This document shows, piece after piece, positions 53,349-61,790 of a stretch of 64,000 nt of DNA (its first letter is position 1; each line of letters opens with the position of its first letter). The DNA is from Pseudomonas sp. LP_7_YM (GTDB taxonomy: Bacteria; Pseudomonadota; Gammaproteobacteria; Pseudomonadales; Pseudomonadaceae). The notes below the pieces were generated by a model that did no database searches, was not told where the DNA came from, and was given only the letters and a program-made list of their open reading frames with translations. The position numbers and the translations under genes are program-made. The DNA is taken from contig NZ_SOCT01000002.1 in the NCBI RefSeq assembly GCF_004364435.1, positions 682,001 to 746,000 on the forward strand, written 5' to 3'.

Positions 53349-54104
53349 ATGACCGAGGAGCGTGTAGAGCGCGTGCTGGCTGAAGTTCACGATGACTTTG
53401 GCGTGATCCGCGTGCTGGAAGTGGAGGATTACCGCTTTCTTGAATTCGGCGATGCCATCGAGCAGAGCTGCACGTTCACCGCCGATCCAGCATGGCTGGA
53501 GTATGACTACACCCGCGCCATGCTGATCGGCGCGCTGTGCCATGAGGCACCGCAAAGCGCATTGTTCATGGGGCTGGGCGCTGGCACACTGACCCAGGCG
53601 TGCCTGAAGTTTCTGCCTCTGGATGACGTCGAAGCCATCGAACTGCGTGCGGACGTGCCACGTCTGGCCATGGAATACATGGGCCTGTCTGATGACCCGA
53701 GGCTGTACATCCGTATCGGCGACGCGCTGGATTTACTGCCGACGGCCGAAAGTGCCGACCTGATCTTCGTTGACCTTTATAACGATACCGGTCCGGCAGT
53801 GGGGCATCTGGCGTGGGGCTTTCTGGAAAAGTGCCAGCAGCGGCTGAACCCGGGCGGCTGGCTGATCATCAACCAATGGGCCTCGGACGACGGCAAACCA
53901 CTGGGTGCAGCATTGCTGCGTGGCCTGTATCACCGCCACTATTGGGAGCTGCCGGTGAAGGAGGGCAACGTGATTCTCATCGTGCCTGCCGACCTGGACC
54001 AAATGCTCGACAAGGATGCGCTGATTGCGCGTGCTGAGGTCCTTGCGCCGCAATTGGGTTACTCGCTGTTGCCGCTGATCAGGGCTGTGCGTCCGGCGAG
54101 CTGA
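53349..54104 (+). CDS. Spermidine-synthase-like methyltransferase-fold protein
   Basis: This 251-residue protein has the spermidine/spermine synthase fold: GLGAGTLTQACLKF is the glycine-rich nucleotide-binding loop, followed by IELRADVPRLAMEYMGL and an acidic DLYNDTG in the active site region (DLIFVDLYND). Unlike SpeE it lacks the full putrescine-binding N-terminal domain, so it may act on another polyamine or be a relative of unknown substrate. The ATG at 53349 gives the compact fold; an upstream in-frame extension crosses the REPIN and is rejected. The gene is next to DAHP synthase in Pseudomonas generally. Confidence 0.85.
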   Translation: MTEERVERVLAEVHDDFGVIRVLEVEDYRFLEFGDAIEQSCTFTADPAWLEYDYTRAMLIGALCHEAPQSALFMGLGAGTLTQACLKFLPLDDVEAIELRADVPRLAMEYMGLSDDPRLYIRIGDALDLLPTAESADLIFVDLYNDTGPAVGHLAWGFLEKCQQRLNPGGWLIINQWASDDGKPLGAALLRGLYHRHYWELPVKEGNVILIVPADLDQMLDKDALIARAEVLAPQLGYSLLPLIRAVRPAS

Positions 54105-54161
54105 GCGGCGAGTTCAGCGCCCGCTGGTCTCATTGGACGAGCGTCCATAAGGACTCTTTAG

Positions 54162-54272
54162 ATGAATCGTTTAAGCTCTGAGCGTCAGGCATACCGGGCT
54201 CCCGGAAACTGGCCAGCGGCACGGGTTTGCGCGAAGCCTGTGGCAGATGGCCGCAAGGTGTCCTTTAGCTGA
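54162..54272 (+). CDS. Possible small protein (36 residues) before the deaD promoter
   Basis: A 36-codon frame starts at ATG 54162 with AAGGA eight bases upstream and ends at TGA 54272, inside the left arm of an AT-rich hairpin (54268-54295). The arrangement of a good ribosome-binding site, short frame and hairpin at the end is what a real small gene would show. The peptide is basic and has no membrane helix. No family is recognised, so chance cannot be excluded. Confidence 0.28.
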   Translation: MNRLSSERQAYRAPGNWPAARVCAKPVADGRKVSFS

Positions 54273-54320
54273 AAAAAATCCTCACTTTTTTCAGCAATTC
54301 CGGTATAGTGCGCGCCGGCC
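54268..54320 (+). promoter_or_regulatory. AT-rich hairpin and probable -10 of the deaD promoter
   Basis: GCTGAAAAAA (54268-54277) and TTTTTTCAGC (54286-54295) form a perfect 10-bp stem that could end the upstream transcript. TATAGT at 54304-54309 followed by a GC-rich discriminator (GCGCGCC) is a likely -10 of deaD. No good -35 is seen at 16-18 bp spacing. The leader from here to the deaD ATG is about 200 bp, typical for cold-shock-controlled genes. Confidence 0.5.
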
Positions 54321-54522
54321 TTTCATAGGGCCCTCGTCACGGTATGGGTTTGCGAAGCCTTCTTCACAAGCCGGTTCGGTTACGAACTACCCTTGACGAT
54401 CCATTCATCAATACGTTTTCGCAAATCCCCGCCGACAAAGCAGCCAGGGTGACTCTAGGGTCTTACACGGCACGCGCAGCTTTGAAGCATGGGTCTTTGC
54501 GGATGCACTCAGAGGCAGACCC
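54310..54522 (+). other. Long untranslated leader of deaD
   Basis: This is about 210 bp of leader with no convincing gene. A 60-codon open frame starting at 54344 overlaps the deaD start in a different frame and has no ribosome-binding site, so it is not called. Long structured leaders are usual for cold-induced RNA helicase mRNAs, where structure or decay changes with temperature. Confidence 0.45.
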
Positions 54523-56199
54523 ATGACCCAGGAAACCGGCGGCTTCGCCGCTTTTAATCTTAATCCGAATATTCTTGCTGCCGTCGCCGCGACGGGGTAC
54601 GAAGAGCCTTCGGCTATTCAGCAGCAGTCGATCCCGATCATCATGGCTGGCCAGGACATGATCGGCCAGGCACAGACCGGTACCGGTAAAACCGCCGCGT
54701 TCGCCCTGCCAATCCTGCATCGCATCGACCCGGCCAAGCGCGAGCCGCAAGCCCTGATTCTGGCGCCAACCCGTGAGTTGGCGTTGCAAGTAGCAACCGC
54801 TTTCGAAACCTACGCCAAGCAAATGCCGGGCGTTACCGTCGTTGCGGTCTACGGCGGCGCGCCGATGGGCCCACAACTGAAAGCCATCCGTAACGGCGCT
54901 CAGATCGTCGTCGCTACCCCGGGCCGTCTGTGTGACCACCTGCGTCGTGACGAAAAAGTGCTGGCGACCGTGAACCACCTGGTTCTCGACGAAGCCGACG
55001 AAATGCTCAAACTCGGTTTCATGGACGATCTGGAAGTCATCTTCAAGGCACTGCCAGCAACCCGTCAGACCGTTTTGTTCTCGGCCACCCTGCCGCAGTC
55101 GATCCGGGCGATTGCCGAGCGCCATCTGCGTGATCCGCAGCACGTCAAGATCCAGACCAAGACTCAGACCGTCACTGCGATCGAGCAGGCTCACCTGCTG
55201 GTTCACGCTGACCAGAAGACTTCTGCCGTTCTGAGTCTGCTGGAAGTCGAAGATTTCGACGCCCTGATCATGTTCGTACGCACCAAGCAGGCCACTCTGG
55301 ATCTGGCAAGCGCGCTGGAAGCCAAAGGCTACAAGGCCGCTGCGCTGAACGGCGACATCGCCCAGAACCAGCGTGAGCGCGTCATCGACTCGCTCAAGGA
55401 CGGTCGTCTGGACATCGTTGTTGCGACCGACGTCGCTGCCCGTGGTCTGGACGTTCCGCGCATCACTCACGTTTTCAACGTGGACATGCCGTACGATCCT
55501 GAGTCCTACGTTCACCGTATTGGCCGTACCGGTCGTGCCGGTCGCGAAGGTCGTGCGTTGCTGCTGGTAACACCGCGTGAGCGCCGCATGCTGCAAGTGA
55601 TCGAGCGTGTGACCGGTCAGAAGGTCGCCGAAGTTCGCCTGCCGGATTCGCAAGCGGTTCTCGATGCCCGCATCAAGAAACTGACCAACAGTCTGTCGCC
55701 GCTGGTTGCCGATGCTGAAGCGAGCCATGGTGAGTTGCTGGACCGTCTGACTGCTGACATCGGTTGCACCCCGCGTGCACTGGCTGCCGCGCTGCTGCGC
55801 AAGGCCACCAACGGTCAGGCACTGACCCTGGCTGCCATCGAGAAGGAACGTCCACTGGTGCCGAACAGCGCGCCGCGTGGCGATCGTGCTGATCGTCCAT
55901 CGGGCGACCGTCCTGATCGTGGTGATCGTGAGCGTCGCGCACCGATGCCGCTGGCTGAAGGCCGCGCTCGCTGCCGTACTGCGTTGGGTGCCCGTGATGG
56001 CATCGCTGCCAAGAACCTGCTGGGCGCCATCCTCAACGAAGGCGGCCTGGCTCGCGAAGCCATCGGCCGCATCCAGGTACGTGACAGCTTCAGTCTTGTC
56101 GAGCTGCCGGAAGATGGCCTCGAGCGTCTGCTGGCCAAGCTGAAAGACACTCGCGTTGCCGGCAAGCAGCTTAAGCTGCGTCGTTATCGCGAAGACTGA
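54523..56199 (+). CDS. deaD: DEAD-box ATP-dependent RNA helicase (DeaD/CsdA-like)
   Basis: This 558-residue RNA helicase remodels ribosomal and messenger RNA, especially in the cold. Motifs in order are Q-motif (EPSAIQQQSIP), I AQTGTGKT, Ia APTRELA, Ib TPGRL, II DEAD, III SAT, and HRIGRTGRAGR (VI). The C-terminal part has a basic, repetitive RGD/RPSGDRPDRGDRERR linker (about 455-480) and a DbpA-type RNA-binding domain ending KLRRYRED. The ATG at 54523 is preceded by GAGG. Position downstream of the spermidine-synthase-like gene matches P. aeruginosa. A strong terminator follows. Confidence 0.95.
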   Translation: MTQETGGFAAFNLNPNILAAVAATGYEEPSAIQQQSIPIIMAGQDMIGQAQTGTGKTAAFALPILHRIDPAKREPQALILAPTRELALQVATAFETYAKQMPGVTVVAVYGGAPMGPQLKAIRNGAQIVVATPGRLCDHLRRDEKVLATVNHLVLDEADEMLKLGFMDDLEVIFKALPATRQTVLFSATLPQSIRAIAERHLRDPQHVKIQTKTQTVTAIEQAHLLVHADQKTSAVLSLLEVEDFDALIMFVRTKQATLDLASALEAKGYKAAALNGDIAQNQRERVIDSLKDGRLDIVVATDVAARGLDVPRITHVFNVDMPYDPESYVHRIGRTGRAGREGRALLLVTPRERRMLQVIERVTGQKVAEVRLPDSQAVLDARIKKLTNSLSPLVADAEASHGELLDRLTADIGCTPRALAAALLRKATNGQALTLAAIEKERPLVPNSAPRGDRADRPSGDRPDRGDRERRAPMPLAEGRARCRTALGARDGIAAKNLLGAILNEGGLAREAIGRIQVRDSFSLVELPEDGLERLLAKLKDTRVAGKQLKLRRYRED

Positions 56200-56225
56200 T
56201 CGGCAGCTGAGCTGATCGTCTGAAT

Positions 56226-56258
56226 AAAAAATCCCCGACTGGTTCGGGGATTTTTTTT
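56226..56258 (+). terminator. Rho-independent terminator of deaD
   Basis: AAAAATCCCC and GGGGATTTTT form a 10-bp stem around GACTGGTTC, followed by further T residues. The A/T ends make it usable in both directions. Confidence 0.93.
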
Positions 56259-56397
56259 GGCTGGGATTTGGTTGCTTATCAAGCTACAAAACAGTCATGG
56301 ACTTCCTATCTGCAAAGGCCACGTATTCGAGAGATTTTTTCCAGACTGCTCATGAAGCAGGATCGTTGGGGAGCCTTCTACGAAAAAGCGGCTACTC

Positions 56398-56568
56398 CTA
56401 TTCCAAAGGATCTTTCAAGTCGTCATCAAACTTCACAGCCCTCTGCCGTCCTTCGGGATGGACCAGCGACACACTGGTTCGGGTTCGCTGGATTTCGTCC
56501 ACGCTGCCCATGAGCCGCGGCACTCCTTGCCTCATCCAGCTTAGGGTCGGGGAAATTGCCGGGTGCAT
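56398..56568 (-). CDS. Possible small hydrophilic protein (56 residues)
   Basis: A minus-strand frame of 56 codons runs from ATG 56568 to TAG 56400-56398. Its second half reads like an ordinary protein (DEIQRTRTSVSLVHPEGRQR, then VKFDDDLKDPLE), with acidic C-terminus and no signal or membrane segment. An internal ATG with AAGGAG eleven bases upstream would give 37 residues (MGSVDEIQR...), an equally plausible start. No family is recognised. It occupies the gap between the deaD terminator and the dioxygenase gene, which otherwise holds nothing recognisable (56259-56397 and 56569-56645). Confidence 0.4.
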   Translation of the reverse strand: MHPAISPTLSWMRQGVPRLMGSVDEIQRTRTSVSLVHPEGRQRAVKFDDDLKDPLE

Positions 56569-56645
56569 GAAACGTGGTCAACGATGCCGCTGTAACCCGA
56601 TATCGCAGCGCTTCAAGCCGCTGGCAGAGGGCCTCTGAGCTTCAC

Positions 56646-57413
56646 TCAACCAAATCGGTAAATATCCATCCCCAGTGCGCCCAGGGTGAAACCCTGGTGT
56701 GCCACGCTGAATTTACCCCCTGCGCCGCGGGCGAAATACAGCGGCAGCAGATGCTCGTCGGAAGGATGGTTGCGTGCGGCACTTGGCGCTTGGCGGCGAT
56801 AGTCGTGCAGCGCGTCCTCATCGTCGGCGGCGAGGTGTTCGACCATCCAGTCGCGGAAAGCCAACGCCCACGGCTCGACGCTTTCCGGCCCGGCGTGCCA
56901 GTCCAGCTCACGCAGGTTGTGGGTGATACTGCCGGAGCCGATGATCAGCACGTCTTCCTTACGCAAGCTGCGCAGGGCCTGGCCTACACGTGTCTGCAAG
57001 GCAGGGCCCATGCGCGAAGGCAGTGAAATCTGTACGACTGGAATATCGGCATTGGGGTACATCAAGGAAAGCGGCACCCAAACCCCGTGGTCGAAAGGCC
57101 GGCGGCCATCCATGCGGGCGGGCAGGTCGGCGGCTGCAAGCATTTCCATTACACGCCGTGTCATTTCCGGTTCGCCCGGCGCAGGGTATTGGACAGCAAA
57201 CAGCGCCGCAGGAAAGCCGCCGAAGTCGTGCCAGGTTTCCGGCTGTGGGTTGCCGTTGACCAGCAGGTCGTTACTTTCCCAGTGCGCCGAAACGATCACG
57301 ATGGCCTTCGGCCGCGGCAGTTCTGCCGCCAGATGTGCCAGTGCCGGGCCGCTCGGGCCGGGTTCCAGCGCGAGCATCGGTGAGCCATGAGATATGAACA
57401 GGCTGGGGAACAT
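56646..57413 (-). CDS. DODA-type (YgiD-like) extradiol aromatic ring-opening dioxygenase
   Basis: This 255-residue protein is related to plant DOPA 4,5-dioxygenase and E. coli YgiD, class III extradiol enzymes with one metal ion. Conserved histidines lie in FISHGSPM (His9), SAHWES (His44), FDHGVWVPL, SITHNLRE and HPSDEHLLPL. The physiological substrate in bacteria is not established; ring cleavage of catechols is the family activity. The ATG at 57413 starts at the conserved HGSP region and is taken over an in-frame start 11 codons upstream. It is divergent from tpm. Confidence 0.9.
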   Translation of the reverse strand: MFPSLFISHGSPMLALEPGPSGPALAHLAAELPRPKAIVIVSAHWESNDLLVNGNPQPETWHDFGGFPAALFAVQYPAPGEPEMTRRVMEMLAAADLPARMDGRRPFDHGVWVPLSLMYPNADIPVVQISLPSRMGPALQTRVGQALRSLRKEDVLIIGSGSITHNLRELDWHAGPESVEPWALAFRDWMVEHLAADDEDALHDYRRQAPSAARNHPSDEHLLPLYFARGAGGKFSVAHQGFTLGALGMDIYRFG

Positions 57414-57517
57414 GTTGGTTGTCCTGAGCATTAAGATACGGGTCATGATCAGTCAGATCATCAATCGCAATCTAATATAAGTTTTCGTGCCCTTTGATCG
57501 AAGAATCAGGAGTTTTT

Positions 57518-58174
57518 ATGGAGCCAGAGTTTTGGCATGAACGCTGGGCGATCAATCAGATTGGCTTCAATCAATCAGAGGTGAGTCCGTATCTGATGGC
57601 GCTGTGGCCCGAGTTGAAGGTGCAACCGGGTGCGCGGGTGTTCGTACCTTTGTGCGGCAAAACCATCGACCTGCACTGGCTTCTGCGTCAAGGTCTGCAG
57701 GTGGTGGGCGTTGAGCTTTCAGAAAAAGCCGTCGCTGCGTGGTTTAGCGAAAGTGGCTTGACGCCCTCTATCGAGGAGCGTGGCAGCTTCAACGTCTACC
57801 GCCACGAGGCCTGCGAGATCTGGTGTGGTGATTTTTTCGCGCTCAAGGCCCGCGACATTGGTGAATGTAGCGCTTTCTATGATCGGGCGGCGCTGATCGC
57901 ATTGCCTGCGCAGATGCGCTGGCAGTATGTCGGACAGATCAATCGGTTAATGGCCAAGGACGCTTGCGGTCTGTTGATCACGCTGGAGTACGAACAAATG
58001 CAGGTCGCCGGGCCGCCTTTTTCAGTGGATGAAAATGAGGTACAGCAGTTGTTGTCTGTGCAGTGGCGACTGAAAAAAGTGAGTGAGTGGGACGTGCTTG
58101 AGCAGAGCGAGAAATTCAAAAAGGCTGGCGCTGCACGTCTGATAGAGGGCGCTTATCGTATGTATCGACGTTGA
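57518..58174 (+). CDS. tpm: Thiopurine S-methyltransferase
   Basis: This 218-residue SAM-dependent methyltransferase is of the bacterial Tpm type, which methylates thiopurines and confers tellurite or selenite resistance by volatilisation in pseudomonads. Key blocks are MEPEFWHERWAINQIGFNQ at the start, FVPLCGKTIDLHWLLRQG (SAM-binding), VVGVELSEKAVAAWF, and YDRAALIALPAQMRWQY. The ATG at 57518 has AGGAG upstream and is chosen over an in-frame start nine codons earlier. Tpm was first studied in Pseudomonas, which supports the assignment. Confidence 0.93.
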   Translation: MEPEFWHERWAINQIGFNQSEVSPYLMALWPELKVQPGARVFVPLCGKTIDLHWLLRQGLQVVGVELSEKAVAAWFSESGLTPSIEERGSFNVYRHEACEIWCGDFFALKARDIGECSAFYDRAALIALPAQMRWQYVGQINRLMAKDACGLLITLEYEQMQVAGPPFSVDENEVQQLLSVQWRLKKVSEWDVLEQSEKFKKAGAARLIEGAYRMYRR

Positions 58175-58242
58175 CTTCGATCCTGGAGGTCGCTTTCACT
58201 AGAAAGATCGATCAGCCATCGATCAATGTTTTCAGACAAAAG

Positions 58243-58260
58243 AAAAGGGCGACTGATGTC
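58243..58260 (-). terminator. Terminator-like hairpin between tpm and htpX
   Basis: On the minus strand GGGTGAC and GTCGCCC pair (one G-T wobble) and are followed by CTTTTCTTTTG, fitting the end of htpX. On the plus strand the same hairpin has a mismatch and is weaker for tpm. Confidence 0.6.
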
Positions 58261-58285
58261 ACCCTCTTTTTAACCCCTTCCAGAA

Positions 58286-59173
58286 TCAGCCGCGACGGCG
58301 CAGAGCGTCGATACGGTCTTCAAGTGCCGGATGGCTCATGAATAGACCGGCCAGGCCATGCTTCAAGCCGCCGTTGATGCCGAACGCGGTAAGGCTCTCG
58401 GGCATCTGCACCGGGACGCCCTGTTCCGAGCGCAGGCGTTGCAGGGCGCTGATCATCGCCCCGGTGCCCGCCAGACGGGCACCGGCATCGTCGGCACGGT
58501 ATTCGCGTTTGCGCGAGAACCACATGACGATGGCGCTGGCCAGGAAGCCCAGTACGATTTCGGCAAAAATGGTCGCGATGTAGAACGCGATACCACGGCC
58601 TTCTTCGTTCTTGAAGATAACCTTGTCGACGAAGTTGCCGATGATCCGTGCGAAGAACATGACGAAGGTGTTGACCACGCCTTGTACCAGGGCCAGGGTC
58701 ACCATGTCGCCGTTGGAAACATGCCCGATCTCGTGGGCCAGCACGGCTTTCACTTCGTCAGGCGAGAAACGCTCAAGCAGGCCCTGACTGACAGCCACCA
58801 GCGCGTCGTTCTTGTTCCATCCCGTAGCGAAGGCGTTAGCCTCGTACGCGGGGAAGATTCCGACTTCCGGCATCTTGATGCCAGCATCGCGCGACAGTTG
58901 TTCTACGGTCTGCAACAGCCACTGTTCATGGCGGGTGCGCGGTTGAGTGATGATCTGGGTACCGGTGCTCATCTTCGCCATCCACTTGGAGATGAACAAC
59001 GAGAACAGTGAGCCGGCGAAACCAAATATGGCGCAGAAAATCAGCAGCTGATTGAGGTCGAGGTCGACCCCATTGGCCGCCATGAACCCATTGAAGCCGA
59101 ACAGGCTCAGGGTAATGCTGGCAATCAGCACGACCGCAAGGTTAGTGGCCAAAAACAGCAAGATGCGCATCAT
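58286..59173 (-). CDS. htpX: Membrane metalloprotease HtpX
   Basis: HtpX is a zinc endopeptidase of the inner membrane that degrades misfolded membrane proteins together with FtsH. The 295-residue protein has two N-terminal transmembrane helices (about 4-24 and 42-62), the zinc motif HEIGH (147-151) followed by the third ligand Glu224 ([12 protein letters not shown]), and two further hydrophobic segments (about 156-178 and 196-216). It ends in [13 protein letters not shown], common to the family. Two ATGs lie next to each other at the start (59173 and 59170). It is monocistronic. Confidence 0.96.
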   Translation of the reverse strand: MMRILLFLATNLAVVLIASITLSLFGFNGFMAANGVDLDLNQLLIFCAIFGFAGSLFSLFISKWMAKMSTGTQIITQPRTRHEQWLLQTVEQLSRDAGIKMPEVGIFPAYEANAFATGWNKNDALVAVSQGLLERFSPDEVKAVLAHEIGHVSNGDMVTLALVQGVVNTFVMFFARIIGNFVDKVIFKNEEGRGIAFYIATIFAEIVLGFLASAIVMWFSRKREYRADDAGARLAGTGAMISALQRLRSEQGVPVQMPESLTAFGINGGLKHGLAGLFMSHPALEDRIDALRRRG

Positions 59174-59321
59174 GGTCTGGAATCTCTCCTCGTGAAGAAT
59201 GTGTAACGTGTTGCGGGGTATATAAGGGGATGCCGCTGGGTATTCAACCGGGCGACTATTTCAAACTGTGTCGTGTGGTGCTGGCAGAGTAATTACGGGC
59301 TATTGGATCGGGACTGGGACG

Positions 59322-59354
59322 GTAGGAGCTGGCTTGTTGTGGGCCGGCTCCTAC
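59322..59354. repeat. REP-like inverted repeat
   Basis: GTAGGAGCTGGC (59322-59333) and GCCGGCTCCTAC (59343-59354) form an 11-of-12 inverted repeat around a nine-base loop, resembling the GTAGGAGCCGGC REP family of Pseudomonas. It sits just downstream of the alaA stop (59365) and can also act as a transcript-end hairpin. Confidence 0.7.
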
Positions 59355-59364
59355 AACAGCAGCA

Positions 59365-60576
59365 TCACTGCTTATACGACTTTAGAAAGTTGCCGATCCG
59401 GCCGATCGCCTGTTCCAGATCATCCACACGCGGCAAAGTGACCACGCGGAAATGGTCCGGCCATGGCCAGTTGAAGGCGGTGCCCTGGACAATCAGCAGC
59501 TTTTCCGAAAGCAACAGATCCAGCGCGAACTTCTCGTCGTTGTGGATCGGACAGACTTTCGGATCGATCCGCGGGAATGCGTAGAGCGCACCCATCGGCT
59601 TCACGCAACTGACGCCGGGAATGTCGTTGAGCAGCTCCCAGGTCCGGTTACGCTGCTCCAGCAGGCGTCCGGGTGGCAGGATCAAGTCGTTGATGCTCTG
59701 ATAGCCGCCCAGCGCAGTCTGAATCGCGTGCTGGCTCGGCACATTCGCGCACAACCGCATGTTGGCCAGAATGTCGATGCCTTCGATATAGCTCTGGGCA
59801 TTGTGTTTCGGGCCGGAAATGGCAATCCAGCCGGAGCGGAAGCCCGCCACCCGGTAGGATTTGGAGAGGCCGTTGAAAGTCAGGCACAACAGGTCCGGCG
59901 CCAGTGAAGCGGTGCAGATATGCACGGCATCGTCGTACAGGATCTTGTCGTAGATCTCGTCGGAGAACACCACCAGATTATGCTGGCGAGCGATCTCCAG
60001 CATGCCCATCAGCACTTCTCCGGAGTACACGGCGCCGGTCGGGTTGTTGGGGTTGATGATCACCATGGCCTTGGTATTGGGCGTTATCTTGGCCTTGATA
60101 TCGTCCAGATCCGGCCACCAGTTAGCCTGTTCGTCGCACAGGTAATGCACCGGGCTGCCACCGGACAACGCCACAGCGGCGGTCCACAGTGGATAATCCG
60201 GCGCTGGCACCAGCACTTCGTCACCGTTGTTGAGCAACGCCTGCATCGACATCACGATCAGCTCGGAGACGCCATTGCCCAGGTAGATGTCTTCGATACC
60301 GACGCCTTCGACCTGTTTCTGCTGGTAGTACTGCATCACTGCCTTGCGAGCGCTGAACAGACCTTTGGAGTCACTGTAGCCCTGAGCGGTCGGCAGGTTG
60401 CGGATCACATCCTGCAGGATTTCGTCCGGCGCCTCGAAACCAAAGGGTGCCGGGTTGCCGATGTTCAGCTTGAGGATGCGATGGCCTTCCTCCTCCAGAC
60501 GCTTGGCGTGCTTGAGCACGGGCCCGCGAATGTCGTAGCAGACGTTGGCGAGCTTGTTCGATTTGCTGAACTGCAT
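59365..60576 (-). CDS. alaA: Alanine-synthesising (glutamate-pyruvate) aminotransferase AlaA
   Basis: This 403-residue PLP aminotransferase of class I matches AlaA (YfbQ), the main enzyme making alanine from pyruvate and glutamate. The start MQFSKSNKLANVCYDIRGP is characteristic. Further blocks are LNIGNPAPFGFEAPDEI, INPNNPTGAVY and the PLP lysine in NGLSKSYRVAGFRSGW. The ATG at 60576 is preferred to an upstream frame with no homology-like character. It is divergent from msrB, and the hairpin at 59322 follows its end. Confidence 0.93.
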   Translation of the reverse strand: MQFSKSNKLANVCYDIRGPVLKHAKRLEEEGHRILKLNIGNPAPFGFEAPDEILQDVIRNLPTAQGYSDSKGLFSARKAVMQYYQQKQVEGVGIEDIYLGNGVSELIVMSMQALLNNGDEVLVPAPDYPLWTAAVALSGGSPVHYLCDEQANWWPDLDDIKAKITPNTKAMVIINPNNPTGAVYSGEVLMGMLEIARQHNLVVFSDEIYDKILYDDAVHICTASLAPDLLCLTFNGLSKSYRVAGFRSGWIAISGPKHNAQSYIEGIDILANMRLCANVPSQHAIQTALGGYQSINDLILPPGRLLEQRNRTWELLNDIPGVSCVKPMGALYAFPRIDPKVCPIHNDEKFALDLLLSEKLLIVQGTAFNWPWPDHFRVVTLPRVDDLEQAIGRIGNFLKSYKQ

Positions 60577-60770
60577 GGTGATTGATCCTGAAAATGGACG
60601 ATCCGCTGTGCGCTGAAAAAGTCGGACCGCTGAGCACGACGCCATCAAAATGAATTTGTATGCCTGGAAGGCCGGTGACAGACTGGCGTCTAACGAAGGC
60701 GCAATCATACGTGCCGCCCGATCCGTGGAAAAGACACAGTTCGGGCTTTTTCAGTTGTGGAGGTGTACCC

Positions 60771-61169
60771 GTGGAAAAGCTGGAAAAACCCCTCGAAGAA
60801 TGGAAACAGATGCTCGATCCGGAGCAGTACAACGTCTGCCGCCTCAAAGCCACTGAACGGCCCTTCACCGGCAAGTACAACAGCACCAGGACTGCGGGTG
60901 TTTATCACTGCATCTGCTGCAATGAAGCATTGTTCGATTCCACTACCAAGTTCGATTCAGGCTGCGGCTGGCCAAGCTTCTATGCGCCTATCGAGGGCGG
61001 TGCAGTGGTGGAGGTGCGGGACGTCAGTCATGGCATGATCCGTACCGAAGTCGTTTGCTCAAAATGCGACGCGCATCTGGGCCATGTGTTTCCCGACGGT
61101 CCAAAGCCGACCGGCCTGCGCTATTGCATTAACTCGGTGTGTCTGGACCTGGTGCCCCGCCAGATCTGA
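60771..61169 (+). CDS. msrB: Peptide-methionine (R)-S-oxide reductase
   Basis: MsrB reduces the R form of oxidised methionine in proteins. The 132-residue protein has two CxxC zinc pairs (CICC and CSKC), the substrate loop SGCGWPSFY, and the catalytic cysteine in [12 protein letters not shown]. The start is GTG 60771, with GGAGG nine bases upstream; an ATG-based extension farther upstream would add non-homologous sequence. It lies just ahead of gpx in the same direction, forming an oxidative-stress pair conserved in Pseudomonas. Confidence 0.95.
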   Translation: MEKLEKPLEEWKQMLDPEQYNVCRLKATERPFTGKYNSTRTAGVYHCICCNEALFDSTTKFDSGCGWPSFYAPIEGGAVVEVRDVSHGMIRTEVVCSKCDAHLGHVFPDGPKPTGLRYCINSVCLDLVPRQI

Positions 61170-61255
61170 TGCCCGGATATCACTGCGCATAATTGGATGG
61201 CGCGCTAATCAAGGGCGCGCTAATTGGGCAACTTGACCCTTCCCGAGGCATCGCC

Positions 61256-61741
61256 ATGAGCGAAGATTTGCTGAATATCCCGGTGCAGACCATCAAAGGC
61301 GAGCAAAAGACGCTCGCGGAGTACGCGGGCAAGGCCGTGCTGGTGGTCAACACTGCCAGCAAGTGCGGTTTCACGCCCCAGTACAAAGGGCTGGAAGCGT
61401 TGTGGCAGAGCTACAAGGATCGTGGCCTCGTGATTTTAGGTTTCCCGTGCAACCAGTTTGGCAAGCAGGAGCCAAGTAATGAAGGCGCTATTTCGGAATT
61501 TTGCGAGCTGAATTACGGGGTAAGTTTTCCATTATTCAAGAAGGTCGATGTCAACGGCGATCAGGCCCATCCATTGTTCGTGCAGTTGAAGAGGCAGGCA
61601 CCGGGCTTGCTGGGTTCTGAAAGCATCAAGTGGAACTTCACCAAATTCCTCGTTGGCCGGGACGGCAAGCTGGTGAAGCGCTATGCGCCGCTGACCAAAC
61701 CGCAAGCGTTGACATCGGACATCGAAGCCTTGCTCAGGTAA
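61256..61741 (+). CDS. gpx: Glutathione peroxidase family thiol peroxidase
   Basis: This 161-residue peroxidase is of the GPx family with cysteine in place of selenocysteine: Cys37 (NTASKCGFTPQ), the glutamine in FPCNQFGKQEP and the tryptophan in KWNFTKFLV form the catalytic set. It lacks the usual second Cys spacing of animal enzymes, as in other bacterial members, and probably uses thioredoxin. The ATG at 61256 is preferred to a start 21 codons upstream. It is convergent with sagS; in P. aeruginosa the peroxide regulator gene ospR lies between these two but is missing here. Confidence 0.93.
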   Translation: MSEDLLNIPVQTIKGEQKTLAEYAGKAVLVVNTASKCGFTPQYKGLEALWQSYKDRGLVILGFPCNQFGKQEPSNEGAISEFCELNYGVSFPLFKKVDVNGDQAHPLFVQLKRQAPGLLGSESIKWNFTKFLVGRDGKLVKRYAPLTKPQALTSDIEALLR

Positions 61742-61790
61742 GAGCAGTGGCGCGCGACCCGCAAGGGCGCGCCGACTGTCAGCTTGCACT

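Noticed and set aside
54344..54526. 60-codon frame in the deaD leader
   Set aside because: It overlaps the deaD start in another frame, has no ribosome-binding site and no protein-like pattern.
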